A stretch of DNA of 64,000 bases from Limibacterium fermenti (GTDB taxonomy: Bacteria > Bacteroidota > Bacteroidia > Bacteroidales > Dysgonomonadaceae): NCBI RefSeq assembly GCF_041902845.1, contig NZ_CP159486.1, positions 496,001 to 560,000 of the forward strand, read 5' to 3'. Of this stretch, positions 36,537 to 47,100 are shown in pieces (the first letter of the stretch is position 1; the number at the start of each line of letters is the position of its first letter). The notes under the pieces were generated by a model that saw only the letters and a program-made list of their open reading frames with translations, was not told where the DNA came from and made no database searches. Made by a program: the position numbers and the translations under genes.

Positions 36537-37472
36537 TTATTTCTTCGGTTCTCGTGTGTTGCCTGTACCCTCAGGTTGTTCATCCCATGAATCAATATTT
36601 CCGGTTGCGCCTTCCACTCCCTTACCGGTTATGGTAATAGTGTAGGCATACTTTTTACCTGCCTCTAAAGCGTTGTCTGGAAGGTTTATCTGCCATTTGT
36701 AAATAATATCATCTAGCTCAAACTCGACATAATGGTCTGCACTGAGCGTGTTTATCGGCAAGAGAATCGCTTCGTACGTATTACTGCCGTTTACGTTATA
36801 GGGCTGAATATAGTTTGGGTTGCCCTGATTGGATAACTCGCCTTGAGCCAAATTGAAGTCGGCAGTCGTATTCATCCCATTTATGGTTATTCTGAGACCC
36901 TCAAGAGATACTATTCCGTTTCCTGCCGCCACCGTTATAGCCAATTTGCTCAGTGGGTGTCTGAACGGAAGGGTCACCTGTCCACTTTGTTTGTTATAAC
37001 CTTCACCGTCATTATTGGTTTTGGCATATAACAGGTCAATAGCCGCAGGGGCGCTCTGGTCACTGACATCTACTGCATATTTATGCTCCGTTATGTCTTG
37101 CCGGTAGGGATAGTATGCCACGAAATCCACTTTATCGCCGTTTTGCGGATAAAAAATAGTTTGGTTGGATTCGGCAGGATTGAACCCTGTGTCGGCTGTA
37201 TTACTGCCGATAGCTTTATACTGCCTGTTATCGGCTTCTTCCGCAATGCTTTCCGCTGCAAGAGTTTCGCCGTGATTTACCATGTAAATTCCTACAGGAT
37301 CATCTGTGACCCATTGGTTGCCACCGTCGGTGGTGCGGGTTTGTGTTGCGACAATCAGTGAGTTAAAGCGGACCATAAAGGGGACCCCCTCGTCATTGAT
37401 TTTGTCGTCTTTACTGCATGCCGCCAATAGCAGCATAACAAGAGTTGAAATAATAATAGGCTTCGTTTTCAT
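36537..37472 (-). CDS. Fimbrillin-family lipoprotein
   Basis: A 311-residue lipoprotein with lipobox LLAAC (Cys 19). It is a paralogue of the N-terminal half of the neighbouring protein: the same QTRTTDGGNQW, GIYMVNHGETLAAESIAEEADNRQYK-type and HPLSKLAITV segments occur in the same order. It ends just after SWDEQPEG with no extra domain. Fimbrillin (Mfa-like) proteins form surface fibres or act as anchored subunits in Bacteroidales; without a neighbouring chaperone or anchor gene this pair may instead serve as surface glycan-binding proteins of the PUL. The tandem arrangement suggests gene duplication followed by module gain in the downstream copy. Confidence 0.8.
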   Translation of the reverse strand: MKTKPIIISTLVMLLLAACSKDDKINDEGVPFMVRFNSLIVATQTRTTDGGNQWVTDDPVGIYMVNHGETLAAESIAEEADNRQYKAIGSNTADTGFNPAESNQTIFYPQNGDKVDFVAYYPYRQDITEHKYAVDVSDQSAPAAIDLLYAKTNNDGEGYNKQSGQVTLPFRHPLSKLAITVAAGNGIVSLEGLRITINGMNTTADFNLAQGELSNQGNPNYIQPYNVNGSNTYEAILLPINTLSADHYVEFELDDIIYKWQINLPDNALEAGKKYAYTITITGKGVEGATGNIDSWDEQPEGTGNTREPKK

Positions 37473-37570
37473 TTTTCTTTTAGCTTTAAATTTGGTATAT
37501 TGAATTGAAATTTATGTATATATATCTTTTCTTGTTTTGTAAAGAGATTAGATTAATAGAAATTATATTT

Positions 37571-39289
37571 CTACTTATTTAATTCCTGCTCTGTTGTTAG
37601 CAGGAATAATCCGGCATCGTCGAACCATGCCCGTTCTCCTTCTTTAAGGTTGGCGCTCAGTATTATAAGCAATTCCTCTGCGCCGTCCGGCACCCGTATA
37701 TAGCCGAAAGCCGACTGCCATCCGTCCTGAGCGGTTGCCGAAAAGTTAAGGCTTGCGCTTGGCAGCGACCACTCAATAGCCCCTCCCTTTCTCCACCGGA
37801 TTGTAACCGCCCGTCCGCCATTTTGCGCAAACACTTGTGCGGCATATATCTGTCCGGGCAAAACGGGTATTAAGGTAGTTAAAGACCCTCTTTCCACGCT
37901 TTCTGCATATAGAGAAAAGCGGTCTCCGCGTCCTTTACCTGTGTCCGTGCCAAAAACCCCCTGACGTTTATTCTCGTCTTGCCACTCGCCCCATCCGGGA
38001 GGCAATTCACCTTCCCGCAAGCCCTTTTTCCCGTCCGTTTTTTGAGGAATACAGGCGCCGTTAGCCAGTAGGTTTTTTAGCTTGCCTACCGCTTGCTGCC
38101 GTTTGAAAGCCTGCTCCGCCCACAAAAAGGGATGTCTTAATTGCAACAGGGTTTCGTTAAATCCGGGTAACATTTCTTCCCAAGTCCGATTTCCTGCCCG
38201 CCCCGCTCTTGTCAAGGGATGTCCCCCTTTGTTATCCTGATTACTTCCGGTTCCAATCCAATTGATCCAGTCCATTTTTTCCCCGTATAGCCAAACGTAT
38301 TCGTCGGCAGCATCCAGTGCCTGCGAACAATTGTAACGGAACCGGTTCAAGCGTGAGCCGTTGAACTCTTCGAAATACCATACTGATTTGGGATCTTGAC
38401 TGGTGTACATGTCCAGATACAACCCGAAACCCGATTGTACTTGTGTCCGGTATTTATATCGGTTTTCCGGCGCAATGGATCCTAATACCTTGTTTTGCAC
38501 CTGCCATGAAGCCAGATAGAAATCCCTTTTTTCCGCTCTATAAGTATATGCGTGTTCGTTTCCGTCAACAATTTTCGCTCCTGGAGGCAGTACATCCAAC
38601 ATCCCATTCACAAAAGGAACCCAAAGATCTCCCGCGGCGGCTATCGTCCCGGACGGATTGTCGCTCATGGTGTGAGAGTTTTGGCTTAACAGCCAGAATG
38701 CGAGCAATGTAATGTCCGGGTATTCGTCAGCCATGGCTTTCATGACCTGCGCTCCGCGTCTACGCGCCAGTGCGGCTGTTTCCGCATAAGGAGCATCCCC
38801 CGCCGTCCAAAAAAATTGACGTATATTATTATAATCTTCGTTGTCAATAAAGATGCCTTTTGCGTTGCCTTCGCGAGCCAACCACGCCGCCACGCCAAGA
38901 TTGTGGGCAAAGCGCTCCCACGCCTTGTCGTCGTTCCACGCCAAGCGCTGTATGGGCGCCCAACCAGTAATCAGAAAGTTATGCTTTAAGTTGCGCGACG
39001 CGCATTGGCGGATTACTTTTACTTCTTCTGCAAAGGCTTTTTTATCCCAATGCGAATCGTTCATAATCGTACGATCGCTGGCCGTGCTTCCGTCGGGCAG
39101 CTTGACTCTTATCATTAAAGAAATACCGTCTAGGGGAACCTTTTCCCAAGCATCCAAATTACGCGCCACATCTACCGGACGTACATTCAGTAAATCCCAT
39201 GAATGTCCTATTAACTTTTTTTCTCCCCCATAAGTAAACAGAGCTATTGCGCTCCAGAATACTATCGAAATAAACAACTGTTTTTTCAT
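37571..39289 (-). CDS. Exported putative glycoside-hydrolase-like TIM-barrel protein of unknown family
   Basis: A 572-residue protein with a signal peptide (1 to about 21) and no lipobox. I do not recognise a named family. Segments such as KLIGHSWDLLNVRPVDVARNL, LKHNFLITGW, AKGIFIDNEDYNN and MKAMADEYPDITLLAFWLL alternate strands and helices like a (beta/alpha)8 barrel, with the acidic FIDNEDY a candidate active-site loop. From about residue 440 the sequence becomes a beta-sandwich resembling a carbohydrate-binding module (GWQSAFGYIRVPDGAEELLI, ending ERAWFDDAGLFLL). Position within the PUL between the fimbrillin-like and DUF5000-like genes, 15 bp from the latter, suggests a polysaccharide-degrading role. 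Confidence 0.6.
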   Translation of the reverse strand: MKKQLFISIVFWSAIALFTYGGEKKLIGHSWDLLNVRPVDVARNLDAWEKVPLDGISLMIRVKLPDGSTASDRTIMNDSHWDKKAFAEEVKVIRQCASRNLKHNFLITGWAPIQRLAWNDDKAWERFAHNLGVAAWLAREGNAKGIFIDNEDYNNIRQFFWTAGDAPYAETAALARRRGAQVMKAMADEYPDITLLAFWLLSQNSHTMSDNPSGTIAAAGDLWVPFVNGMLDVLPPGAKIVDGNEHAYTYRAEKRDFYLASWQVQNKVLGSIAPENRYKYRTQVQSGFGLYLDMYTSQDPKSVWYFEEFNGSRLNRFRYNCSQALDAADEYVWLYGEKMDWINWIGTGSNQDNKGGHPLTRAGRAGNRTWEEMLPGFNETLLQLRHPFLWAEQAFKRQQAVGKLKNLLANGACIPQKTDGKKGLREGELPPGWGEWQDENKRQGVFGTDTGKGRGDRFSLYAESVERGSLTTLIPVLPGQIYAAQVFAQNGGRAVTIRWRKGGAIEWSLPSASLNFSATAQDGWQSAFGYIRVPDGAEELLIILSANLKEGERAWFDDAGLFLLTTEQELNK

Positions 39290-39304
39290 TTCTTTGCAGA
39301 TAAA

Positions 39305-40546
39305 TTATTTGCTAATACCCCATAATTCTATTTCATCCAATCTGACAACATGCGGAGATACACCTCCCCATGTCTCAATAACTTTTAACCGGATATAACG
39401 ATATGATTCCTGAGTAATGGTTAACTTAAAGGATTCTCCTTTACGGATATATTCGAAATCGCTGTCAGTTACCGTTCCTATTGGACTGCCCGAAGGTTTT
39501 ACCGATACACACTCCGCTAACTTCGTCCAACTCTCCCAGCTTCCATCCGTTGCCGGATCATTGGAAACGTAAACTTCTATTACCTTTGGATTATAATTTC
39601 CGTAAGTATTAGCTTTATAATTAGCAAGACTATAAATTATTATTCTGCTTAGTTTCAGTTCTTGGTTGGCCCCTAAGTCTATGGTGTATGATTGGGGGAA
39701 ATCTCCTCCCAAATTTTCAAATCGTCCGTCCCCGCCACTATGCAACTTTATACCATCCCATAAGTTTTTTAAGGGAAGATAGGTTCCCCATTGAGTATCC
39801 TTAAAGCCTTCGCTGTTATCACCTGGAAGAGCGTATTCAACCCATTTATCTGTGATTAGGACTTCTTCTATAACAGGCGTTACACTTAACAATTTTGCTT
39901 CGGATCTTTCTTCATCGGAGTCGCTTAAATAAATACTGAACTCGGCATACGGAAGATTTTCCAAGGTGATAATACCTTCCTGTTCGTTGGCGGATGGCTT
40001 TACGTTATATTCATACCAATTGCCGGCAATATCTTTATAGGATATATTGAAAAACACCTCTTTCGATTCGCTGTTGTTGGAGAAACTTATTGTAATTCCG
40101 TTGACAACCGGCGCTATTGAAACGCTTGCCATTATTTTATTCAGATATTCGACAGATGAAGACAGGAGAGGCTCTACTTCTACTTCCACGCCTGCCGACC
40201 GGTTGCCGTGTTTGTTTGTGGTATATAACTCCACTTTTCTTTTTTGCGTAGAAAGGCCGGTCAAGGTCAACGAAGAACTGTATTTGGTTATATCGAAACG
40301 CTCAATCTTTGTTGCACCGTTGTCTATCGGGTATTCTGCCGTAACGAGTATTACCTCATTTTCCTGAGGCGTGTCATAGAAAAACACAGCACCACCTTTT
40401 GTGTTCTCAGCACTAACATTGGTTAAGGGATTAGGAATTTTGCTTGTGTCTTCTTCATCGGGGCTACAAGACGTATAAATACATAGTGTTACGAATAAAA
40501 ACGCAAGGCATTTTAGCGTCGTTAAAATATTTGTCTTCATAATCAT
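39305..40546 (-). CDS. SusE/SusF-position lipoprotein, DUF4959-DUF5126-DUF5000 type, with discoidin-like C-terminus
   Basis: A 413-residue lipoprotein (lipobox YTSC). An N-terminal Ig-like domain (NPLTNVSAENTKGGAVFFY, TAEYPIDNGATKIERFD) and a second beta domain precede the discoidin-like module from about residue 240 (WVEYALPGDNSEGF to IELWGISK). This three-part order matches the DUF4959/DUF5126/DUF5000 lipoproteins found beside SusD, which bind glycans at the cell surface. An internal Met at codon 3 may be the true start. The C-terminal 525 bp are nearly identical to those of the gene at 34948. Confidence 0.78.
   Translation of the reverse strand: MIMKTNILTTLKCLAFLFVTLCIYTSCSPDEEDTSKIPNPLTNVSAENTKGGAVFFYDTPQENEVILVTAEYPIDNGATKIERFDITKYSSSLTLTGLSTQKRKVELYTTNKHGNRSAGVEVEVEPLLSSSVEYLNKIMASVSIAPVVNGITISFSNNSESKEVFFNISYKDIAGNWYEYNVKPSANEQEGIITLENLPYAEFSIYLSDSDEERSEAKLLSVTPVIEEVLITDKWVEYALPGDNSEGFKDTQWGTYLPLKNLWDGIKLHSGGDGRFENLGGDFPQSYTIDLGANQELKLSRIIIYSLANYKANTYGNYNPKVIEVYVSNDPATDGSWESWTKLAECVSVKPSGSPIGTVTDSDFEYIRKGESFKLTITQESYRYIRLKVIETWGGVSPHVVRLDEIELWGISK
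39322..39846. repeat. 525-bp shared discoidin-domain module, copy 2
   Basis: Matches 34965-35489. This copy sits in the Sus-type lipoprotein, where such a domain is family-typical, so it is more likely the donor. Confidence 0.92.
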
Positions 40547-40553
40547 CTCGTTC

Positions 40554-42170
40554 TTATTTGTTAATTTGATTTTTTCCGCTATCGTCTTTAATTTGGGCTT
40601 TACGGTATGATTCTGGCGAAATAGTGTTATTTAAAATCATGTTGCCTTGTGTTGCCGATCTTAGCCAAATTCCATACGCAGCTCTATTGGCGGTAGCACC
40701 TTTTGAAACTGCATTATTATTAAATTCATTGTTCTGACTGCTCCCGTCGAAATATATCTGTGCATAAGTATTATCTGTGTGAAAACAGTTGTTAATAAAT
40801 ATGTTTTTAGATATTTTATTGCCATTGGAATTATACACGTTTATCGGAGTTTGCGCTATGTTCTTAAAATGGTTTTCGCGTACAACCGCTGCATGTGTAT
40901 CGTTCAAGTATAGCCCCGTTTCCGACTGTTTATCCAAAGTGTTTTCCGAAAGCACTAATGCTTCATTCTTTAAACTCGAAATTCCTGTCTTACCTCCTGT
41001 TATATTTATTCTTGACATATCTATTGTTTTCGAGTTTTTTAGGTTGGCTATAACGGCTGCAACGTTGGTTGTTTGGAAATCTGAGGTACTTATCTTCACA
41101 TTGCTTGATTTATCAACTAATATTCCATTCGTAGTAAATCCATTAACCTTAAAATCAGCCATTTCCACATTTGCTGCATCCGATATGGTAACGGCATTTC
41201 TGGCAGATTCCGTAATCGTTATCTTAGACATTTTTACATCTTTCGAGCCTTCGAAAACGCGTAATCCCTGTATTGAACTATTGGAAATTTTTATATTGGA
41301 TAATTCCACGTTGTTGACATCTGGAAAACGTAAAGAAACGCCAATTGGATTGTTGTCCACTATGCAATTGGTCACTTTAATATTGGTGACAAAGTTGAAT
41401 TCACCGTATATGTGTAGCCCTAACCCTGCATTATTTTTAAATGTACAACTGTCAATCCATACATTTTGTACATTTTCCATTTTCCAACTCGGTTCCAGGT
41501 CTATACCGGCTTCAGGAGCGGTACCGTTCGTGTTTGAAAATATTGAGTTTTTCACTAAAAGTCCATCAACACCTACTACAGACATCCCTTGGCGACGATT
41601 ATTATCGCAAATAACATTCGTTACAGACACCTTTTTTGAATTCAGAGCGATCAAAATACCATCTCCCCAGCAATCCGTTATTGTAATGTTGCGGATATCA
41701 ACGTTTACGGCGGTATGCAAATCTATTCCATAACCCCACTCACCACTCGTCCCCGTGTGTTGGTAGCGCTCCCCGATAATCTTGCCGCCTGAAATTTTCA
41801 CATTGCCTACATTCTGTACTCTAATAACAGCATAGCGTTCATCTGTACTTGGAATCGCTTTCAACACTGCGTTGTCTGCCAACTTAAGGTGAATGTTGTC
41901 TTTCAATACAATTCCCTTTGTCGTATATGTCGCATCAACCATATATTCTCCATCGGGTATGGTAACCGTCCCTATCTTGTTAGCGGCCGCGTAGTCAACG
42001 GCTTTCTGTATCATTTCCTGATCGCTATTTGACGATTTCTTAAACGTCAGTACGTCAATTTCTGTTATAGGAGGTTTATCAGGCGGATTTTCCGTCCCAT
42101 TATCTTTACTGCAAGAGATAAAAATTATAGCAAAAAAGAGGAAAACGGATAAATATATTTTTTGTGTCAT
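40554..42170 (-). CDS. Right-handed parallel beta-helix lipoprotein (pectate-lyase-like fold)
   Basis: A 538-residue lipoprotein (lipobox FISC). After a proline-rich linker come the segment MIQKAVDYAAANKIGTVTIPDGEYMV, typical of pectate lyase 3/polygalacturonase-like starts, and about fifteen coils rich in N, V and I with repeats such as NVKISGGKIIGE, NVDIRNITITDCWGDGILI and NVELSNIKISNSS. This is the right-handed beta-helix fold used by polysaccharide lyases, GH28 enzymes and epimerases. No catalytic set could be fixed with confidence, so the activity is open. It is 18 bp downstream of susD, in the core of the PUL. Confidence 0.8.
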   Translation of the reverse strand: MTQKIYLSVFLFFAIIFISCSKDNGTENPPDKPPITEIDVLTFKKSSNSDQEMIQKAVDYAAANKIGTVTIPDGEYMVDATYTTKGIVLKDNIHLKLADNAVLKAIPSTDERYAVIRVQNVGNVKISGGKIIGERYQHTGTSGEWGYGIDLHTAVNVDIRNITITDCWGDGILIALNSKKVSVTNVICDNNRRQGMSVVGVDGLLVKNSIFSNTNGTAPEAGIDLEPSWKMENVQNVWIDSCTFKNNAGLGLHIYGEFNFVTNIKVTNCIVDNNPIGVSLRFPDVNNVELSNIKISNSSIQGLRVFEGSKDVKMSKITITESARNAVTISDAANVEMADFKVNGFTTNGILVDKSSNVKISTSDFQTTNVAAVIANLKNSKTIDMSRINITGGKTGISSLKNEALVLSENTLDKQSETGLYLNDTHAAVVRENHFKNIAQTPINVYNSNGNKISKNIFINNCFHTDNTYAQIYFDGSSQNNEFNNNAVSKGATANRAAYGIWLRSATQGNMILNNTISPESYRKAQIKDDSGKNQINK

Positions 42171-42188
42171 TGTTACTACTTTTTTGAA

Positions 42189-44060
42189 TTATTCATCAAT
42201 AGTTGTATATCCCGGATTTTGAACCAGTAACCGTGATTTTTGGATCTCTTCTTGCGGTAATGGAGCAAGATATTCCTTGCGTTCAAACACTCTGTTTTGT
42301 ATAACGGTGCGTTTGTAAAAACCCTCCAATGTATTGGCTTCCATATCCATGCCGGTGAAGTTACCGCCAAGTCCTCCTTCTCCGGGTTTGTTTTCCGCTA
42401 TCATCCAGCGTTTCACATCAAAATAGCGCTGTCCTTCCGTCGCCAACTCTATCCTCATCTCGGCCTTGATCGCTTTTCGTTGCGCTTCTTGGTTTCCTTT
42501 TATCTGCGGATTTATGGCTGACAAGAGTGGAATACCGGCGCGTTCGCGTACTTTGTCCACGTATTCTATAATCCTTGGATCATTCGGATTTACCTCATTC
42601 AGTGTTTCCGCATACAACAAATAAAATTCAGCCAGACGGAAAATCATGATTGGCCGGTATTCAGTAAATGGATGAGGAGACTGTCGGTAAACCCGTTGGC
42701 TTAACCGTTTATATAACGAAGCGCCGGAACGGGGCGCATACCCGGTATTATCGGAGTTGCCACCTTTGTTGTACCAAATCTGTTCGCCCCCAATGTGCCA
42801 TTTCCTACCGTTGTAAAAAATATGCTGATAAAAACGCGGTTCCCTGTTAATATACATGCGATATGTTCCCACTTCAGTCCTTCCTGTTAAATCTTCTCCG
42901 GCGGTAGAAAACCCCGTTTCCCTGTAAAGCGGGGATTCTTCGATGGATAGTCCGTCGCTCATAAAATAATCGTCCACCAATTCTTGCAGTACACCGCCTC
43001 CTCCGGTACTTGAGGTACCTCCTCTTACGCCGCGGGGAATAGTATAATGGTCAATTTCTCCGACTTGTCCAACAAAAACACTTTGAGGATCCGATCGGGC
43101 TAAGATGATCTCTTTGTTGAATTTCATGTGGACTTCATATATACTCTTATAAGGGTCGTAAACCCCGTTGGTATATTCCTTATGCAATTCATAATGCCCG
43201 GCATTGGCATAGTCAATAAACGACTGGCAAGCGTCCAACGCTTTCCGCCATTTTGTATCGTCCTTATCCGGGAATAACCGTTTTCCGTCTTTATTGGTAA
43301 GCTGCAAGGCTTCCGCGTAGTTACCGTTAAAGAGGGGAGACGCCGCGTACACCATCAGCCGCGCCCTGACGGCCAATGCCGTACCTTTGGTAGGAACTGC
43401 CAGATAATTTGGCTCGTCATAATTCGGATCTTTCAGGTCTTCAGCAATGTCTGTCAACTCATTATAGATGAAATTAACGACCTCATCCACCGAATTCCGG
43501 GCAAAATCCAAATCCGGATCGGCCGGGTCTACCGACTTATCCATAATAGGGACTGGACCGTATAACTCGAAGAGTAGGTAATGGTAATAGGCTCTTAAAA
43601 AACGCGCTTGCGCTTTTAATTCTTCAACTTCAAGCAGGCCTATATAGTCGGCATCTCCTGTTTTGGGGATTTCTTTTGCATTCTCCAAAAAAATATTTGC
43701 CTGACGGATTAGCCGATACAAGTGCCAGCGCCCGTAAAACAATGGGCGATCGGCCGGACTCAACGACCTTGTGTATGGATATTGATCTATATGTATGGGT
43801 ATCAACTCATCCGCTAAATTGGTCCAGGGATTTCCCATCCCTGTATCCCATACTGAACTTACCCAGTAGAAATTCATCGTATTCGGAATGCCTTTGTATA
43901 TAACCCGGTGCCACTTTCTTACGTCTTGCGGGTTTGAGAAAATTTTTTCAAGTGATCGTTCTTCCGCTAATTCGTCGGATACATCCAGATAGTCTTCACA
44001 GGACGTTAGAGCGAATCCGACAAAAAGAATAGCGGTTATAAGATATTTCAGATATTTCAT
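42189..44060 (-). CDS. susD: RagB/SusD family nutrient-uptake lipoprotein
   Basis: A 623-residue lipoprotein (lipobox LTSC). It has the SusD start (EDYLDVSDELAEE), tetratricopeptide-like helices in the first half (KAQARFLRAYYHYLLFELYGPVPIMD, a family hallmark) and the late RLAEFYLLYAETLNEVNPNDPR and ATEGQRYFDVKRWM motifs. It binds glycan at the outer surface and acts as a lid on the SusC barrel next to it. Order and 61-bp spacing after susC are standard. Confidence 0.95.
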   Translation of the reverse strand: MKYLKYLITAILFVGFALTSCEDYLDVSDELAEERSLEKIFSNPQDVRKWHRVIYKGIPNTMNFYWVSSVWDTGMGNPWTNLADELIPIHIDQYPYTRSLSPADRPLFYGRWHLYRLIRQANIFLENAKEIPKTGDADYIGLLEVEELKAQARFLRAYYHYLLFELYGPVPIMDKSVDPADPDLDFARNSVDEVVNFIYNELTDIAEDLKDPNYDEPNYLAVPTKGTALAVRARLMVYAASPLFNGNYAEALQLTNKDGKRLFPDKDDTKWRKALDACQSFIDYANAGHYELHKEYTNGVYDPYKSIYEVHMKFNKEIILARSDPQSVFVGQVGEIDHYTIPRGVRGGTSSTGGGGVLQELVDDYFMSDGLSIEESPLYRETGFSTAGEDLTGRTEVGTYRMYINREPRFYQHIFYNGRKWHIGGEQIWYNKGGNSDNTGYAPRSGASLYKRLSQRVYRQSPHPFTEYRPIMIFRLAEFYLLYAETLNEVNPNDPRIIEYVDKVRERAGIPLLSAINPQIKGNQEAQRKAIKAEMRIELATEGQRYFDVKRWMIAENKPGEGGLGGNFTGMDMEANTLEGFYKRTVIQNRVFERKEYLAPLPQEEIQKSRLLVQNPGYTTIDE

Positions 44061-44121
44061 TTTGTTCGTTTTTACAGTTGTTGAAAAGGATTTTATAAAT
44101 CAATAAAATACGGCATATATT

Positions 44122-47100
44122 TCAGAACGTTAATTCCAATCCTGCCGACCATGTAGCTGTGAGCGGATACCGTGCGCCGGCGCCGCTGTTTCCCAATTCC
44201 GGGTCAAACATTTTTACCTTGTCATACAACAAAGCAACGTTTTGTCCCATCACATAAATCCGGGCTTGTTTCATAAGAACTTTTGCTGCCATTTTTTCAG
44301 GAATAGTGTATCCCAGTTCAACCGTTTTTAATCGTAAATACGATGCGTCACGGAAAAACCAGCTGTTGAGTGTCGAGTTGGTATTTGTTTTATTTTTAAA
44401 ACTTATCCGGGGGAAAAACACATCTTGCGACGGGTTGGCCTCTGTCCAGCGGCTCTCGATTATTTCCTGCCTTACGCTCGAATTATAAATGGCTTCAGAG
44501 AAAGGTTGAAAGAGATGTGGCTGATTGTTCAGATTAAGGGATGTATTGCCGGCACCCTGAAAAAACAGGCTGACATAAATCCCTTTATAAGTTGCATTTA
44601 TTCCAAAACCGTACATAATTTCTGGTACGGTAGGATGGACATAATCCTGTACCGCATCATAGTTTGTATCTACCACACCGTCGCCGTTTTGGTCTACGTA
44701 CAGGATATCGCCCGGCATCGGATTGGGCAGCATCTCGGAATGGACTACGCCTTCCCGCAACGTATAGGTTTTATTTCCATTGGCATCTACCAAAATGTTA
44801 AAATCATCCTCCCTGTATAACCGGTCTACCGCTAGCCCTTTTAAACCGAAAAGGCGTGTTCCGGTAACCGCCATCCACGGATAGGATTGGGGAATTTCGT
44901 CGTATTCAAGGATCTTGTTCCTGGCGAAAGTGAAGTTCCCTTTCAAAGACAGTCGCCAGTCGCCTATGATCTGGTGGACGTTAAAAGCGGCGTCCACCCC
45001 TTTGTTGCTAACCTTACCGAAGTTTTGCCAAGGCGCCTGTCTGAATCCCGCGGCGCCGGAGATCGTTTTCCGTTGCATCAATATATTTGTCCTCAGATTG
45101 TCGAAATAATCGACCTGCAGGTCCGCTTTCCCATTGAAGAGCATAAGGTCGATACCATAATTCCGTTTCATCTCTATTTCCCAGGAGAGGGACGGGGATT
45201 CGAAACGCCCTTCAATAATGCCGCCAACGTTGTTCAATGTCCCGGTGCTTCCTATACCCCAGCTATACCCGGAGTCGTCATTGAAAGAGGGTTTGTATAA
45301 AAACCGGTCTCCCCCGGTATTGTCGTTCCCCGTTTTTCCTACAGACGCCCGCAGTTTTAAGGAAGAGAGCGTATTTAACCAATTCTCAGGGAAGAAAGGC
45401 TCGTTGGTTATATTCCAACCCAATCCCACGGCCGGAAAGATACCGTAACGGTACCCTTTTGCGAACTGCTCGCTGCCGGTGATCCCGAAACTGCCTTCCA
45501 ACAGGTAGCGGTTGTCGAATGCGTAGGTAGCCCTTCCTATCCATGCCTGTTTCCGGAAAGCCAGAGCGTTATTATGCAATTGCCTGTCCTTCTGGTAATA
45601 AAGTAACATCCCCGTTACGGCATGTTTATCGAAAGCGCGGTCATAATTCAGAGACCCTTCTATATATATGTTTTTATTGCCGGAATTGGAGGTTGTCGGC
45701 GTACCAAAAGGCGTTTCATTCGTAATTTGATTAAAGATCAAATTCCCGTTGGGAAGTCTTCCTTCCGCGTAATAGGCCGCGGGCGTTTTTGACCTCGTCA
45801 TATAATATATAGAATTCGAATCGTAACTGACCGCCCCTTTCACTTTCAATCCGGGAGTAACAAAGTCCAATTTCTGCTCCAGTTCCACTTTGGATTGAAG
45901 GCCAGTCCTCCATTCTTTCCTATACCCGCTTTCCATCAACTCGTTATATGGTTGTACCCAAGTGTCACTGCTGCGAGATAAGGTGCCGTCCGAATAGACA
46001 GCGGGTATAACATGCGGAGGGACTTGTACAAAATTACTCAATAAACCAGATGTACTACTGCTCGGATAGTTGGTGGTTAAATACTGCCCGCTCAGGTCTA
46101 CGCGCAGGAATGTGGTCGGGGTGACATTTATATCGATGTTGCTGCGGAGGTTATATCGTTTCAACCCCGCGTTGTTGTTGTATTCGTTGTTCTGTTTAAA
46201 TAAGCCGCTTTCTGCGAAATAAGCGCCCGAAACAAAATACCGCATCCTTTCACCGCCGCCCCTGAAATTCAACGTGTGCCGCGTATTGGATGTGTGTTTT
46301 GCCATCAAAGTTCCCCACCAGTCAACGCTCGGATATAAATCGGGGTCTTCTCCGGTTCTGTATTTTTCCAGTTCGACATCGTCAATGTATTTAGCGTCTC
46401 CATCATTTGTCAGTCTCTCGTTGTAGAGCGTGAGGAAATCATACGAATTGGCGAAGCGGGGTATACGTATGGGCGTCAATACGCCTACCTCTCCCCGGTA
46501 AGAGATGGAGGGTTTTTGCTCTCTCCCCCTTTTGGAGGTAATCAATACAACGCCGTTGGCGCCTTCGGAGCCGTAGATGGATGTGGCGGAAGCGTCTTTC
46601 AACAAAGTAAACGTCTCTATCTCATCCGGTTCAATATCGTTCATCTCTCGCGGCACGCCATCGACAAGCACCAACGGGTTCGTACCGCCGGCAAAGGAAC
46701 TGACACCGCGGATCCAGAACTCGGCGTTGTCGTATCCCGGTTCCCCCGAACGCTGCACGGAAATTAAACCGGAGAACTGTCCCGCTAAGCTGGTTGATAA
46801 ACTCCGTGTGGGGACGCGTAATTCTTCACCCTTGACTGTTGTGATGGCCGCTACTACACTCTCTTTTTTCTGGCGTCCGAAACCAACCACCGTTATCTCT
46901 TCCAATTCATCAACTTTTTCTTTCAGGATAATATTTAATGTGGTGTCATTGTTCACTTTTACTTTTTGGGGCTCCATACCGATGTAGGTAAATTCCAGTT
47001 CATCGGTGGGGCTTACTTCAATAGAATAAACTCCATCGACATCGGTAATGACTCCTTTTGTGGACCCGACAATAATAACTGTGGCACCGGGCAGGGATTC

